This document shows, piece after piece, positions 1-9,131 of a stretch of DNA of 64,000 bases. Both the position numbers and the translations under genes were made by a program. Source of the DNA: Bog-756 sp963841885. GTDB taxonomy: Bacteria; Actinomycetota; Acidimicrobiia; Acidimicrobiales; RAAP-2. The DNA lies in contig CAWJEK010000015.1 of NCBI GenBank assembly GCA_963841885.1, forward strand, positions 124,001 through 188,000, given 5' to 3'. Below the pieces are notes generated by a model, which did not search any database, was not told where the DNA came from, and saw only the letters and a list, made by a program, of their open reading frames with translations. Positions within the stretch are counted from its first letter, which is position 1, and every line of letters begins with the position of its first letter.

Positions 1-86
1 GGCGGGAGGTCGGCCTGGCGGAGATCCGCGGCGTCGGGCTCGCCGAACCCGGGCCCCGGGGGCAGAACGTCGGTGGTCGCGCTCAA
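1..86 (-). CDS. Start of an unidentified protein, cut by the window edge
   Basis: On the minus strand a TTG codon (84-86) overlaps the TGA stop of the upstream membrane protein in a TTGA junction. The same kind of overlap is used at 30512 in this window. The frame stays open to the window edge and gives an N-terminus beginning LSATTDVLPPGPGFGEPD. About 28 residues are visible, rich in Pro, Gly and Asp, with no recognisable domain. The call rests only on the junction style and the open frame, so it is tentative, and no function can be proposed. If real, it is translationally coupled to the membrane protein. Confidence 0.3.
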   Translation of the reverse strand, partial: MSATTDVLPPGPGFGEPDAADLRQADLP

Positions 87-739
87 TGGCTCGCCAGGAA
101 CGTCATGATGAAGATGGTCAGGAGCTGCATCACGCCGGTGATGCCCGCCGTGTAGATGAAGACCTTCATCAGCCGTTGGATCCGGGCTCCGTTGGGTTGG
201 GGCTTCTTCAACTCGAACAGCACGGCCAGGTTGGCCGGCTCGAGCAGGCCGAGGGCGATGACCGCCATGGCCCCCACGATCACGTATGAGGTCACGACCC
301 AGGCGTGGTGCGGGTAGGCGGCCTCGAGGTTCCCGAGGTGGCGGGCGAGCTGGAATCCGGCGCCGAGCGTCATGGCCACCAGGGTGGGCATGATCAGCAG
401 CATCTTCGGCATGAACCGGGTGGTGAACTCCACCCGCGCCGGGATGCTCAGGCTCCCGATGATCGGGCCGAGCACCAGCCCGAGGAAGAGGTCGAGGCTG
501 GTCCAGAGGCCACCCCCGAACACGTGGAAGAACTCGAGGGCCCAGAGGTTGTTCGACGCGATGGCCACGACGAGGGCGATCAGCAACGCGGCGACGATGG
601 GTAGCGCCTTGACGGGCACGATGTTGAAGTTGGGTACCGGAGGCGGACCGTGCCCCGGCCCTCCGGGTGGGGGAGTGGCGGCCGGCGCGTCGCCGGGCGG
701 CCCGGTCCCGATGCCGGGATCAGTGGCGATGTCGGTCAC
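83..739 (-). CDS. Polytopic membrane protein, CopD/DUF2269-like
   Basis: This 218-residue protein has a Pro/Gly-rich cytoplasmic N-terminus (about residues 1-45) followed by four or five hydrophobic segments. The first membrane region contains FFHVFGGGLWTSLD. That His-x-x-Gly-Gly-x-x-Trp arrangement is typical of small actinobacterial integral membrane proteins related to CopD/DUF2269 that sometimes handle copper or haem. There is no extra His or Met cluster, so metal binding is not supported beyond the family resemblance. The ATG at 737-739 is preceded by GGGAGTGAC, a usable ribosome-binding site. The stop codon overlaps a possible downstream start. The 203 bases up to the next gene show no further signal. 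The exact family is uncertain. Confidence 0.55.
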   Translation of the reverse strand: MTDIATDPGIGTGPPGDAPAATPPPGGPGHGPPPVPNFNIVPVKALPIVAALLIALVVAIASNNLWALEFFHVFGGGLWTSLDLFLGLVLGPIIGSLSIPARVEFTTRFMPKMLLIMPTLVAMTLGAGFQLARHLGNLEAAYPHHAWVVTSYVIVGAMAVIALGLLEPANLAVLFELKKPQPNGARIQRLMKVFIYTAGITGVMQLLTIFIMTFLASH

Positions 740-942
740 GTGTCACTCCCTTCGGATCCCGGGGAGCGTTGGATCCCGCCGCTCCGGGCCTTCCTGATCC
801 ACGGATCACCCGATGGCCTCCGTGGCGTCATGGTACGCGGAACCGCGGGGGCGTGCCCGGACCCGGGTACAGCCCGTGACCCCGGTCCCAGGCTTCCGGA
901 CCGCGGGGTGGCCGCATGACGACCACCGGGCCACCGCCGGAG

Positions 943-1542
943 TCACCAGCGGCCGCGGTGGACGCTGTCTTCGATCCCCCGCCGGGGGCGGCCGGCCGAC
1001 GTCGAGGGCGGGTCGGGCCGGTCGGCCGTCCCGAGCAGCACGGCGCCGAACCAGCGCCGGGACGTCGGCACGTCGAGTTCCGCTTTGAGGGCGTCCTCGC
1101 CGCGGAAGTTCCCGAGGAACGCCGCTCCGAGGCCCCGGTCGGCCGCCCCGAGCAGCAGGGTCATGACGGCGAACGCGGCATCCGTGTGCCAGTACGGGAC
1201 CACCCACTCGACCTCGGTGCCATCGGGTCGGGCCTTGTCCGGCTCGGCGTAGCGGTCCACGTAGGCCCCGGGGTCGGAGAAGGCCAGCACGATCACGGGA
1301 GCCCGGCGTAATCCCTCGAACCGCCGGGAGCGGGCCCGCCAGGCGACGTCGGTGGTGGCCTTCCAGTAGCGGTCGGTCTGGTCCGGTCCCTCGAGCACGA
1401 CGAGGTCCCGCCCCTGGGTGTTGCCGGCCGACGGCGCCCGGAGCGCCTCGGCCAACAGACCGTCCAGGTCGGCGCGGTCGACGGGGGTGGCGAGGAAGTT
1501 CCGGGTCATGTGCCGCCGCGCGACGGCCTCGTGGAACTCCAT
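943..1542 (-). CDS. Nitroreductase family protein (FMN-dependent oxidoreductase)
   Basis: The 199-residue protein begins MEFHEAVARRHMTRNF, the classic N-terminus of the nitroreductase fold, where the Arg residues contact FMN phosphate. The motif APSAGNTQ near residue 40 forms part of the flavin pocket, and the C-terminal half has the expected GLGAAFLGNFRGED segment. Such enzymes use NAD(P)H to reduce nitro compounds, quinones or enones, or act in F420- or mycofactocin-related redox steps; the substrate cannot be read from sequence. The ATG at 1540-1542 lies seven bases after a TAGCGT -10 hexamer, so the mRNA is probably leaderless. It is divergent from the exported phosphoesterase, with only 60 bases between the start codons. 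Much longer open frames run upstream on this strand but are antisense shadows of that neighbour. Confidence 0.85.
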   Translation of the reverse strand: MEFHEAVARRHMTRNFLATPVDRADLDGLLAEALRAPSAGNTQGRDLVVLEGPDQTDRYWKATTDVAWRARSRRFEGLRRAPVIVLAFSDPGAYVDRYAEPDKARPDGTEVEWVVPYWHTDAAFAVMTLLLGAADRGLGAAFLGNFRGEDALKAELDVPTSRRWFGAVLLGTADRPDPPSTSAGRPRRGIEDSVHRGRW

Positions 1543-1549
1543 GGGCGGC

Positions 1550-1555
1550 ACGCTA
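1550..1555 (-). promoter_or_regulatory. -10 element for the nitroreductase gene (leaderless type)
   Basis: TAGCGT on the minus strand ends seven bases before the ATG at 1542. This matches the actinobacterial TANNNT -10 consensus at the spacing seen for leaderless genes. No convincing -35 was seen. Confidence 0.5.
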
Positions 1556-1590
1556 CCGCCGGGTCGGTTGTCGCCCGGCGGGTCGGTCAC

Positions 1591-1596
1591 TACGGT
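1591..1596 (+). promoter_or_regulatory. -10 element for the phosphoesterase gene (leaderless type)
   Basis: TACGGT ends six bases before the ATG at 1603, fitting a leaderless transcript. It lies 35 bases from the divergent nitroreductase -10, so the two promoters share one short control region. Confidence 0.5.
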
Positions 1597-1602
1597 GCGG
1601 AC

Positions 1603-3018
1603 ATGAGCCCCACTCCCGCCTTCTCCCGTCGGACGCTGCTCGGGGGGGCGTTGGTGGGCGCGGCGGCGGCCGGTCTCGGGGCGTGCGGCTCCTCGTCCCG
1701 GGCGACGTCCACCACCACCACCTCGTCGTTGCCTCCACCGATCCAGAACTCGGTGCTGCAGCCGGGTGAGCTGCCGAACCCACGGGCGGCGGCCGGAACG
1801 GACCAGCTGCCCCTGATCGAGAACATCGTCGTGGTGATGATGGAGAACCACTCGTACGACAACGTGCTCGGCATGCAGCGGGGCCGGGGTGACGGCTTCA
1901 CCCTGGACTCGGCGGGTCGACCCACCGCAGTCGAACCCGTGGCCCGAGGGCTCGGTGTTCCCCCGCCGTCCTCCGGCGCCTCCCTCCGCGCCTTTCCGAT
2001 GCCGACGCCCTGCCAGGAGGACGAGGAGCCGTACAACACGTGGAAGGCGTTCTGGGCGTCCTACGCCGACGGGACCAACAGCGGGTTCGTGCAGAGCCAG
2101 AGCGGGCCGGTCTCGATGGGCTACATCACCCCCGACGTCCTGCCCTTCGTCAACTCGCTGGCGGCCACCTTCCCGGTGTGCGACCGCTGGTTCTGCTCGG
2201 TGGGTGCCCAGACGTACCCGAACCGGCGGTACCTGATGGCCGGCACCTCGCTCGGCCTGACCGTCGACACCCTGAACGACGACGTGCCGCCCAACGGCAC
2301 CATCTTCCAGGCCCTCGACGCCCACGACATCTCGTGGAAGAACTACTGGTCGTCCCTGCCGTCGTCGCTGATCTGGTCCTATCAGAACGCCCTGCCGGGC
2401 TTCTCGTCCCACCTGGTGAAGGACTCCCAATTCTTCGCCGACGCGGCGGCGGGCGACCTGCCGGCGGTCAGCCTGGTCGACCCGAACTTCAGCTCGACCT
2501 CGGAGGAGGACCCCCAGGACGTCCAGTACGGGGACCAGTTCCTGGCCAAGGTCGTCAATGCGGTGATGGCCTCCCCCCAATGGGCCCACACCCTGCTGGT
2601 GTGGACCTACGACGAGTGGGGTGGGTACTACGACCACGTCCCACCTCCCTCGGCTCCGGTCCCCGACGACGTGGCCCCGGTGCTCACTCCGGGTGACCCG
2701 CCCGGATCGTTCGACCGCTACGGGTTCCGGGTGCCCTCGGGGATCGTCTCCCCCTACGCCCGCAAGGACTACGTGTCCAGCGTGGTCCACGACCACACGT
2801 CGATCCTGAAGCTGATCGAGACGAAGTGGAACCTGCCGGCGCTGACCCATCGTGACGGCGCGGCCGACAACCTGCTCGACAGCATCGACCTGCACGGGGA
2901 GCCCGCCTTCCTCGACCCGCCGAAGCTCTCGGCCCCGCCCGACCCCTCGGTCCTGGCCGGCTGCGAGTCGAGCGGGCCCGGGACCATCCCGCCGGCGGAC
3001 GCCGTCACGCACGCCTGA
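1603..3018 (+). CDS. Tat-exported phosphoesterase (phospholipase C / acid phosphatase type)
   Basis: The 471-residue precursor begins with a twin-arginine signal, SRRTLLGGALVGAAAAGL, followed by GAC, which suits a lipobox, so the product is probably a Tat-exported lipoprotein anchored outside the membrane. A Ser/Thr linker leads into a phosphoesterase-family domain (PF04185). Its opening motif VMMENHSYDNVLG near residue 85 carries the Glu/Asn/His metal and nucleophile residues, and WTYDEWGGYYDHVPPP follows later. Members hydrolyse phospholipids or phosphomonoesters. The ATG at 1603 is preferred over an in-frame upstream start because it gives a standard Tat signal and follows a -10 hexamer at leaderless spacing. 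The frame is intact. The substrate (phospholipid or phosphomonoester) cannot be decided. Confidence 0.85.
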   Translation: MSPTPAFSRRTLLGGALVGAAAAGLGACGSSSRATSTTTTSSLPPPIQNSVLQPGELPNPRAAAGTDQLPLIENIVVVMMENHSYDNVLGMQRGRGDGFTLDSAGRPTAVEPVARGLGVPPPSSGASLRAFPMPTPCQEDEEPYNTWKAFWASYADGTNSGFVQSQSGPVSMGYITPDVLPFVNSLAATFPVCDRWFCSVGAQTYPNRRYLMAGTSLGLTVDTLNDDVPPNGTIFQALDAHDISWKNYWSSLPSSLIWSYQNALPGFSSHLVKDSQFFADAAAGDLPAVSLVDPNFSSTSEEDPQDVQYGDQFLAKVVNAVMASPQWAHTLLVWTYDEWGGYYDHVPPPSAPVPDDVAPVLTPGDPPGSFDRYGFRVPSGIVSPYARKDYVSSVVHDHTSILKLIETKWNLPALTHRDGAADNLLDSIDLHGEPAFLDPPKLSAPPDPSVLAGCESSGPGTIPPADAVTHA

Positions 3019-3223
3019 CCGGGGACCGCCCCGGGGAGCACGGTCCCGGCGCCGAGCTCCGATCCCCGGGCCCCCGGACGCATGGGTCGCCGGAGGCACG
3101 GGCCGCCGGAAGGGAATGTTGACCATCCTGGTAGCGTTTACGGAGTCGTAGGCAGCCGTGGGGGTGGCCGCGACGCCGGTGACCCGGCACCACCCCACCG
3201 ACCCGTCAGGAAGCGAGACCACC

Positions 3224-4403
3224 GTGCCCACCTTCAGAGAGATGCTCGCGGCCGCCAAGGCCAACATCCGGGAGATCACCACCGAAGAGGCCGAGGCCGA
3301 ACTGGGCCGGCCCGGAGCCGTCCTGCTCGACGTCCGCGAGCCCGACGAGTACGAGCAGGGGGCCGTGGCCGGCGCCGTCCACCTGCCCCGGGGCAACCTC
3401 GAGACCTCGATCGAGGGAAGGATCCCCGACAAGGCGTCCCACGTGCTGGTGATGTGCGCCGGGGGGCGTGCGGTCGGCCTTCGCCGCCGACACCATGCAG
3501 CAGCTCGGCTACACCGACGTCGCCTCGGTGGCGGGCGGCTTCAACCGGTGGAAGGACGAAGGACGGGCCTGGTCCGCCCCCCGGGCCCTGACGCCTGAGC
3601 AGCGCAACCGCTACCAGCGCCATCTGCTGCTCCCCGAGGTGGGGGAGAACGGCCAGTTGAAGCTCCTCGACTCGAAGGTCCTCCTGCTGGGGGCCGGCGG
3701 ACTCGGCTCGCCCGCCGCCCTCTACCTGGCGGCGGCCGGTGTGGGCACCCTCGGGATCATCGACATGGACGTCGTCGACGCCTCCAACCTGCAACGCCAG
3801 ATCCTGCACAACACCGATCGCATCGGCGAGCGGAAGGTCGACTCGGCCAAGAAGACGCTCACCCTCATCAATCCCGACGTCAACGTCGTGACCTACGACG
3901 TGCGGTTGGGCGCCGACAACATCCTCGACATCATCGACGGCTACGACGTGATCGTGGACGGGACGGACAACTTCCCGACCCGCTACCTGGTCAACGACGC
4001 GTCGCTGCTGAAGCGGATCCCGGTGGTCCACGGCTCGATCTTCCGGTTCGAGGGCCAGGTCACCGTCTTCAACCCGTACGAGGGACCGTGCTACCGCTGC
4101 CTGCTGCCCGAGCCGCCGCCGGCCGAGCTGGCCCCCAGTTGCTCGGAGGCCGGCGTCCTCGGCGTGCTTCCCGGGATCGTGGGGTCCCTCCAGGCGGTGG
4201 AGACCATCAAGCTGCTCCTCGGGATCGGCGACTCGCTCCAGGGCCGACTGCTCGCCTACGACGCCCTCGAGCAGAGCTTCCGGACCTTCAAGGTGCGGCG
4301 TGACCCGGCGTGCCCGGCCTGCGGACCCGATGCCGGAGAGATCGTGATCGCCGAGTACGACGATCTGTGCATGCCCCACGCCATCGAGGCGCCGGTCGGC
4401 TGA
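3224..4403 (+). CDS. moeB: Rhodanese-MoeB/ThiF fusion, sulfur-carrier adenylyltransferase (frameshifted)
   Basis: The N-terminal ~105 residues form a rhodanese domain (LLDVREPDEYEQG), with the persulfide Cys in MCAGG. After a short linker comes an E1-like ThiF/MoeB domain with the ATP loop GAGGLGSPAALYLAAAG, LQRQILH, the CYRC and CPAC zinc pairs, and APSCSEAGVLG bearing a candidate catalytic Cys. These enzymes adenylate and sulfurate the C-terminus of MoaD/ThiS/CysO-type carriers for molybdopterin, thiamin or cysteine synthesis. The GTG at 3224 follows AGGAAGCGAG. Reading continues only if one G is removed from the six-G run at 3461-3466, inside the rhodanese active-site loop. With five Gs the family motif C-A-G-G-V-R-S is restored, so the shift is probably a sequence error. 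The rhodanese is N-terminal, whereas MoeZ-type proteins usually carry it C-terminally. Confidence 0.85.
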
Positions 4404-5055
4404 TCACCCGGCGACGGGTGCGCCGAGGATGACGTCGACCGCTGACGGGACATCCGCCACCTCGGCGTCCGGGGCCGGGTCGTCGAGGTCCCACGTCCGA
4501 CCCCGGTGGATCCAGATCGTGCGCAGCCCGACGCCCTGGCCGCCGCGGATGTCGGCGGTCCCCGAGTCCCCGACCATCCAACCGTCGAGTTCCGACCGAC
4601 AGCGGCGGGCCGCCTCGACGAAGATGCCCGGATCGGGCTTCCAGGAGTCGACCACGGCCGAGACGCAGAGGGCGTCGATCTCGTCGTGGAGACCGGTCAC
4701 GTCGAGCTTCCGCTCCTGGAAGGCGGGACCGTTGGTGACGACGCCCACCTTCCAGCCGGCCGTGCGCAGGCGTCGCAGGGCCGCCCGTGAGCTGTCGGGG
4801 AACGTGAACGCCGCCGGGTAGTCGACGTGATACGCCTCGACCAGTGCCTCGACGGAGTCGGCCAGGTCGAAGCGCTGCCGCACCCCGGCGAAGAGCTCTG
4901 CCCGGTCGCGGAAGCCGTCGTCGTCCGCGGCGATGAGGTAGGCGTGCGCACCCTCGGGTAGCCCCCAGGTCGCGGCAGAAGCCTTCCGCCCAGCGGGCGT
5001 AGGCACCTTCGCGATCGAGCAACGTATTGTCGAGGTCGAACAGCGCCAGCGGCAT
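4404..5055 (-). CDS. HAD-superfamily hydrolase (frameshifted)
   Basis: The start MPLALFDLDNTLLDREGAY contains the HAD motif I DxDNT with its nucleophilic Asp. Motif II (VVTNG), the motif III Lys (DSWKPDPGIF) and motif IV (WMVGDSGTADIRGG) follow in order, giving a phosphatase of about 217 residues of the YjjG/phosphoglycolate-phosphatase-like subgroup. The substrate is unknown. The N-terminal 30 residues and the remainder lie in different frames. Removing one base from the C5 run at 4962-4966 restores RDLGLPEGAHAYL, so a one-base insertion error is likely. The ATG at 5053-5055 sits six bases after TATAAC. It converges on the MoeB gene with no spacer, since its last codon abuts the moeB stop. 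Confidence 0.8.
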
Positions 5056-5061
5056 GGCCTT

Positions 5062-5067
5062 GTTATA
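5062..5067 (-). promoter_or_regulatory. -10-like TATAAC for the HAD hydrolase gene
   Basis: TATAAC on the minus strand ends six bases before the ATG at 5055, in a locally AT-rich patch (TTATAAC). The position fits a leaderless promoter; the last base deviates from TANNNT. Confidence 0.4.
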
Positions 5068-5197
5068 ACCCTGTCGAGGATCCGCCGCTCCGCCCCGCCG
5101 CTCCGCCCCGGCGGACATCGGCCGACGCCCGCTTCGAGCGGAGCGACCCTCCGGTTATGGTGGGGGACGCCCCGCCCGCCGACCACCGAGGACCGCG

Positions 5198-6702
5198 ATG
5201 ACGTCTACCGCTGCTCCGTCCGCCGCCGACAACAAGCTGAGTCCCCAGGTGCGACGCACGGCGGTCGTCGTGGTGCTGGGCACCATCATGGCCATCCTCG
5301 ACACGACCATCGTGGCCGTGGCGCTGCCCACCCTGGCCAAGGACTTCCATGTGTCGGTCAGCACCATCCAGTGGGTGACCACGGGCTATCTGCTGTCCCT
5401 CGCCGTCGTGATCCCGCTCAGCGGCTGGGCCATGCACCGCTTCGGCGGCAAGCCCGTCTACATGGTGTCGCTGATCCTCTTCGTGCTCGGGTCGGTGCTG
5501 TGCGGGCGTGTCCTGGTCGGCCACCGCGCTGATCGCCTTCCGGATCCTCCAGGGATTCGGTGGCGGCATGATCATGCCGGTCGGCCAGGCCCTCATGGCC
5601 CGGACCGCGGGACCGGACAAGATGAACCGGGTGATGGCCGTGATCGGCATCCCGACGCTGCTCGGCCCCATCCTCGGACCCGTCATCGGCGGTGCCATCG
5701 TCTCCAACATGTCGTGGCGCTGGATCTTCTACGTCAACGTCCCGATCGGCATCGTGGCGCTGCTCCTGGCCGTCCGCTTCCTCGAGACCTCGCCACAGGA
5801 CCGTGGGCACCGCTTCGACCTGGTCGGATTCCTGTGCCTGGCCCCCGGCCTGGCGCTGCTCGTCTACGGCCTCTCCCTGGTGGGCAACGACGGGGGCTTC
5901 TCCCAGAACGTCGACATCAGCCTGGTCATCGGGGTGCTGTTGTGCGCCGCCTTCGTGTGGCGATCGCTCCGGGCCCCCGAACCGCTGACTCGACATGCAG
6001 CTGTTCCGGCGGCGCAATTTCACCGTTGCCACGATCTGCATCTTCCTGATCGGAGCCACCCTCTACGGGACGATGTTCCTGCTGCCGCTCTACTACCAGA
6101 TCTGCCGCGGCGAGTCCCCGTGGATGGCCGGACTGCTCATGGCCCCCCAGGGCATCGGTGCCGCCCTGGCCATGCGCCCGGCAGCCAACCTCGCCGACCG
6201 GTACGGGCCCCGGCGCACGGTGCCGTGGGGCATGGCCCTGCTGGCCCTCGGGACGCTGGCCTACACCCAGGTCTCGGGGACGACCAGCTACGCCTTCCTG
6301 GCCCTCGCCCTCCTGGTGCGGGGGGTCGGCCTGGGCTTCGGCATGATGCCCGTCTTCGCCGCCTCGTACCGGGGCCTCACCCACGACCAGGTGCCCCGGG
6401 CCAGCACGGCCACCAACATCATCCGCCAGGTCGGTGGCTCGATCGGCGTCGCCGTGTTCGCCGTGGTGCTGCAGAACCAGATCACCCAGCAAGTTCCCCG
6501 GGCCACGACACGTCGCTCGGGTCGATGGTGTCCCAGACCCTGCCCCCGACCGTCGTGAACCGGCTGGCCGAGGCGTTCGCCACGTCGTTCTGGTGGTCCT
6601 TCGGGGTGTGTGCGTCGCCGTGCTGCCGGCGTTCTTCCTGCCCGGGCGCATGGAGGTCGCCCCGGTTCCGGCCCGGTGGTGGTGGCCGCCGCCAGCGACT
6701 GA
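5198..6702 (+). CDS. MFS exporter of the EmrB/QacA (DHA2, 14-TM) family, multiply frameshifted
   Basis: Joined across frames, the product is a ~500-residue drug:H+ antiporter. It has the N-terminal LDTTIVAVALPTLAKDF (DHA motif D1), then RILQGFGGGMIMPVGQAL (motif C region) and PRGLTHDQVPRAST-like signatures near the C-terminus. Four single-base disruptions are needed, near 5504-5508, 5988-5991, 6490-6500 and 6605-6612. Restoring them gives continuous DHA2 sequence and an end at the TGA at 6700-6702 after VVVAAASD. The ATG at 5198 follows CCGAGGACCGCG and a TATGGT hexamer 36 bases upstream. Four lesions in one gene could mean a pseudogene, but essential genes here carry the same kind of lesion, so sequence error is the simpler reading. 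The transported compound is unknown. Confidence 0.75.
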
Positions 6703-6805
6703 CCCGGTCCAGGGGGCCGACGCCGACCGGCGTCGGCCTGGCCCGCGGGCTACCCGGTCGACCGGGCGAGCGGTTTCGGCGTTGGGCCATCCCACGGGGA
6801 CGCCG

Positions 6806-6811
6806 TAGTCT
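6806..6811 (+). promoter_or_regulatory. -10 element for the acyl-CoA mutase gene (leaderless type)
   Basis: TAGTCT ends six bases before the ATG at 6818. No Shine-Dalgarno sequence precedes that start, which supports a leaderless mRNA. Confidence 0.5.
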
Positions 6812-6817
6812 TTGGCC

Positions 6818-8427
6818 ATGGCATCTGAGACCGCGTCAGGATCACCGAGCGACGAGCGTGTCACCGACTCGGGCATCACCATCAACCAGGTCTACGGCCC
6901 GACGGACCTGAACGGTTGGGACCCGGCCACCCGGTTGGGCGAGCCCGGCTCGCTACCCCTACACCCGGGGCATCCGTCCCGACATGTACCGGGGCCGGCT
7001 GTGGACCATGCGCCAGTACGCCGGGTTCGGCACGGCCGAGGCCACCAACGAGCGCTTCAAGTTCCTGCTCGACGCCGGCCAGACCGGCCTGTCGTGCGCC
7101 TTCGACCTCCCCACCCAGATGGGCTACGACTCCGACCACCCCCGCTCGGAGGGCGAGGTCGGCAAGGTCGGGGTGGCCATCGACACGCTGGAGGACATGC
7201 GGCTCCTGCTGGCCGGCCTGCCCCTCGACAAGGTCACGACCTCGATGACCATCAACGCCACCGCCGCCGTCCTCCTGCTCTTCTACCAACTCGTGGCCGA
7301 GGAGAACGGCGTCGACCCGAAGCTGCTCGGCGGCACCATCCAGAACGACATCCTGAAGGAGTACGTGGCCCGGGGCACGTACATCTACCCGCCCCGGCCG
7401 TCGATGCGACTCGTCACCGACACCTTCTCCTACTGCGCCGAGCACCTGCCGGCGTGGAACACGATCTCCATCTCGGGCTACCACATCCGCGAGGCCGGCT
7501 CCACGGCCGTCCAGGAGATCGCCTTCACCCTGGCCAACGGGATCGCCTACGTCGAGGCCGCCCTGGCCGCCGGCCTGGCCGTCGACGACTTCGCCCCCCG
7601 CCTGAGCTTCTTCTGGAACGCCCACAACAACCTCTTCGAGGAGGTGGCCAAGTACCGGGCCGCCCGTCGCATGTGGGCCAGGATCATGAAGGAGCGCTTC
7701 GGTGCCCGGAACGAGAAGTCGCTGCTGCTGCGGTTCCACACCCAGACCGGCGGTTCGACCCTGACCGCCCAGCAGCCCGAGAACAACATCGTGCGGGTCA
7801 CCGTCCAGGCCATGGCCGCCGCCCTCGGGGGCACCCAGAGCCTCCACACCAACGGGTTCGACGAGGCGCTCGGCCTGCCCACCGAGCACGCGGCCAAGAT
7901 CGCCCTGCGCACCCAGCAGATCGTCGGCTACGAGTCCGGGGTGGCCGACACCGTCGACCCGCTGGCCGGCTCCTGGTTCGTCGAGTCGCTGACCGACGAG
8001 GTCGAGGCCGCCGCCTGGGACTACCTCGAGCGCATCGACGCGATGGGCGGAGCCGTCGACGCCATCGAGGCCCAGTACATGCAGCAGGAGATCGAGCAGG
8101 CCGCCTACGCCTACGCCAAGGACATCGACAGCGGCGACAAGGTCGTCGTCGGGGTGAACAGGTTCGTGGACGAGCAGGGCACGCCCGACCGACGTCTTCC
8201 CGATCGACGCCGAGCTCCAGCGCTCGCAGGTGGCCCGGGTGGCGCGGGTGCGGGCCGAGCGCGACCAGGCCGCGGTCGACGCCGCCCTGGCCGACGTCGA
8301 GGCGGCCGCCCGGGGGACCCAGAACCTGCTCATCCCGATGAAGGTGGCGCTGTCCCGGATGGCGACCCTCGGCGAGGTGTCCGACGTGCTGCGCGGCGTG
8401 TTCGGGGAGTTCCACCCGAACGGCTGA
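6818..8427 (+). CDS. B12-dependent acyl-CoA mutase large subunit (methylmalonyl-CoA mutase type), frameshifted
   Basis: The protein is about 535 residues and contains only the TIM-barrel catalytic domain, without the C-terminal cobalamin-binding domain of one-piece mutases. Diagnostic stretches are MYRGRLWTMRQYAGFGTA, GTIQNDILKEYVARGTYIYP, ISISGYHIREAGST and FHTQTGGSTLTAQQPENN. The Tyr of MYRG and the Arg of PSMR are retained at positions that in studied enzymes favour methylmalonyl-CoA, but isobutyryl- or hydroxyisobutyryl-CoA mutase activity is not excluded. Two single-base insertions disrupt it, at CCCC 6956-6959 (restores GSLPYTRGIRPD) and near 8183-8186 (restores TPTDVFPID). No small B12-binding subunit, epimerase or MeaB chaperone lies nearby, so the partner must be elsewhere. 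Confidence 0.87.
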
Positions 8428-8437
8428 GTCGGATCGC

Positions 8438-8452
8438 CCGGCCGACGGCCGG
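8438..8452. terminator. Possible hairpin terminator between convergent genes
   Basis: CCGGCC-GAC-GGCCGG forms a six-base-pair stem with a three-base loop, 11 bases after the mutase stop and facing the end of the convergent acetyltransferase. There is no U-tract. In DNA this GC-rich such a stem could arise by chance. Confidence 0.3.
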
Positions 8453-8540
8453 TGGCCGGTGGCGGTGGCCGGGAGTCCGGGGGGCGGGCCGGGCGTTCGG
8501 ACCGGGCAGGCCTCGTGGGTCAGCCCGACGGCTGGACCAT

Positions 8541-9131
8541 TCCCGGTCAGGATCCCGTAGACGGCCTCGTCGGTCCACTCGCCCTTGACCCACTCGTTCT
8601 CCACGAAGTGGGCTTCGGCCCGCATGCCCAGCCGGTCCAGGACCGCCGCCGACGCTGAGTTGCGGGCGTCGAGGCGACCGCAGACGCGGTGGGCGCCGAG
8701 GCGGTGAAGGCCAGGTCGACGATGGCGGCGGCCGCTTCGGTGGCGTAGCCCCGGCCCCGGTGCTCGGGGAAGAACGTGTACCCGATCTCGACCTCCCGGT
8801 GGACGGCACTGGTCCAGCAGGCTCCGACGTCCCCGACCAGCTCGTCGGTGGCCGCCAGGGCCACGGCGACGTTCATCCACTGCCCGCAGGCGTCGATGGC
8901 CGAGCGGGCTGTCGTGAGCCGGGCCTCCGCTTCGGCCCGGCTGAACGGGCGGTCGTAGAGATAGCGCGCGACGTCGGGGTCCCCCCGGAGCCGATGGAAG
9001 TCGTCGAGGTCCGAGGGCAGCCACGGCCGCAGGACCAGCCGCTCGGTCCGTAGCGGGTACGCGGGGTGGAGACCGGTGACCTCGGGCCCGGGTGCCGACT
9101 CGACGGGTCGACCGGGCACCTGGTGGGTCAT
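8541..9131 (-). CDS. GNAT-family N-acetyltransferase (frameshifted, 3' end uncertain)
   Basis: From the ATG at 9131 the protein reads RTERLVLRPWLPSDLDDF, then EIGYTFFPEHRGRGYATEA, which is the acetyl-CoA pyrophosphate loop (R/QxxGxG/A type), then in another frame RLDARNSASAAVLDRLGM and EWTDEAVYGIL. This is the RimJ/RimL-like protein acetyltransferase architecture. A deletion near 8697-8700 explains the first switch. After EAVYGIL the restored frame has no stop until inside the neighbouring gene, so another indel probably hides the true end between about 8430 and 8545. The start overlaps the stop of the M20 amidohydrolase (ATGA), so the two are translationally coupled. The acceptor substrate is unknown. 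Confidence 0.7.

Noticed and set aside
943..3432. A 2.5-kb open frame on the minus strand covering the phosphoesterase gene
   Set aside because: Only its last 200 codons (nitroreductase) show family motifs. The rest is Arg/Gly/Val-rich antisense sequence, expected from high GC, and lies opposite a clear gene.
5198..6702. MFS exporter as a true pseudogene
   Set aside because: It has four lesions, but each is a single-base indel like those in essential genes, and all conserved motifs are intact. Decay cannot be excluded without reads.
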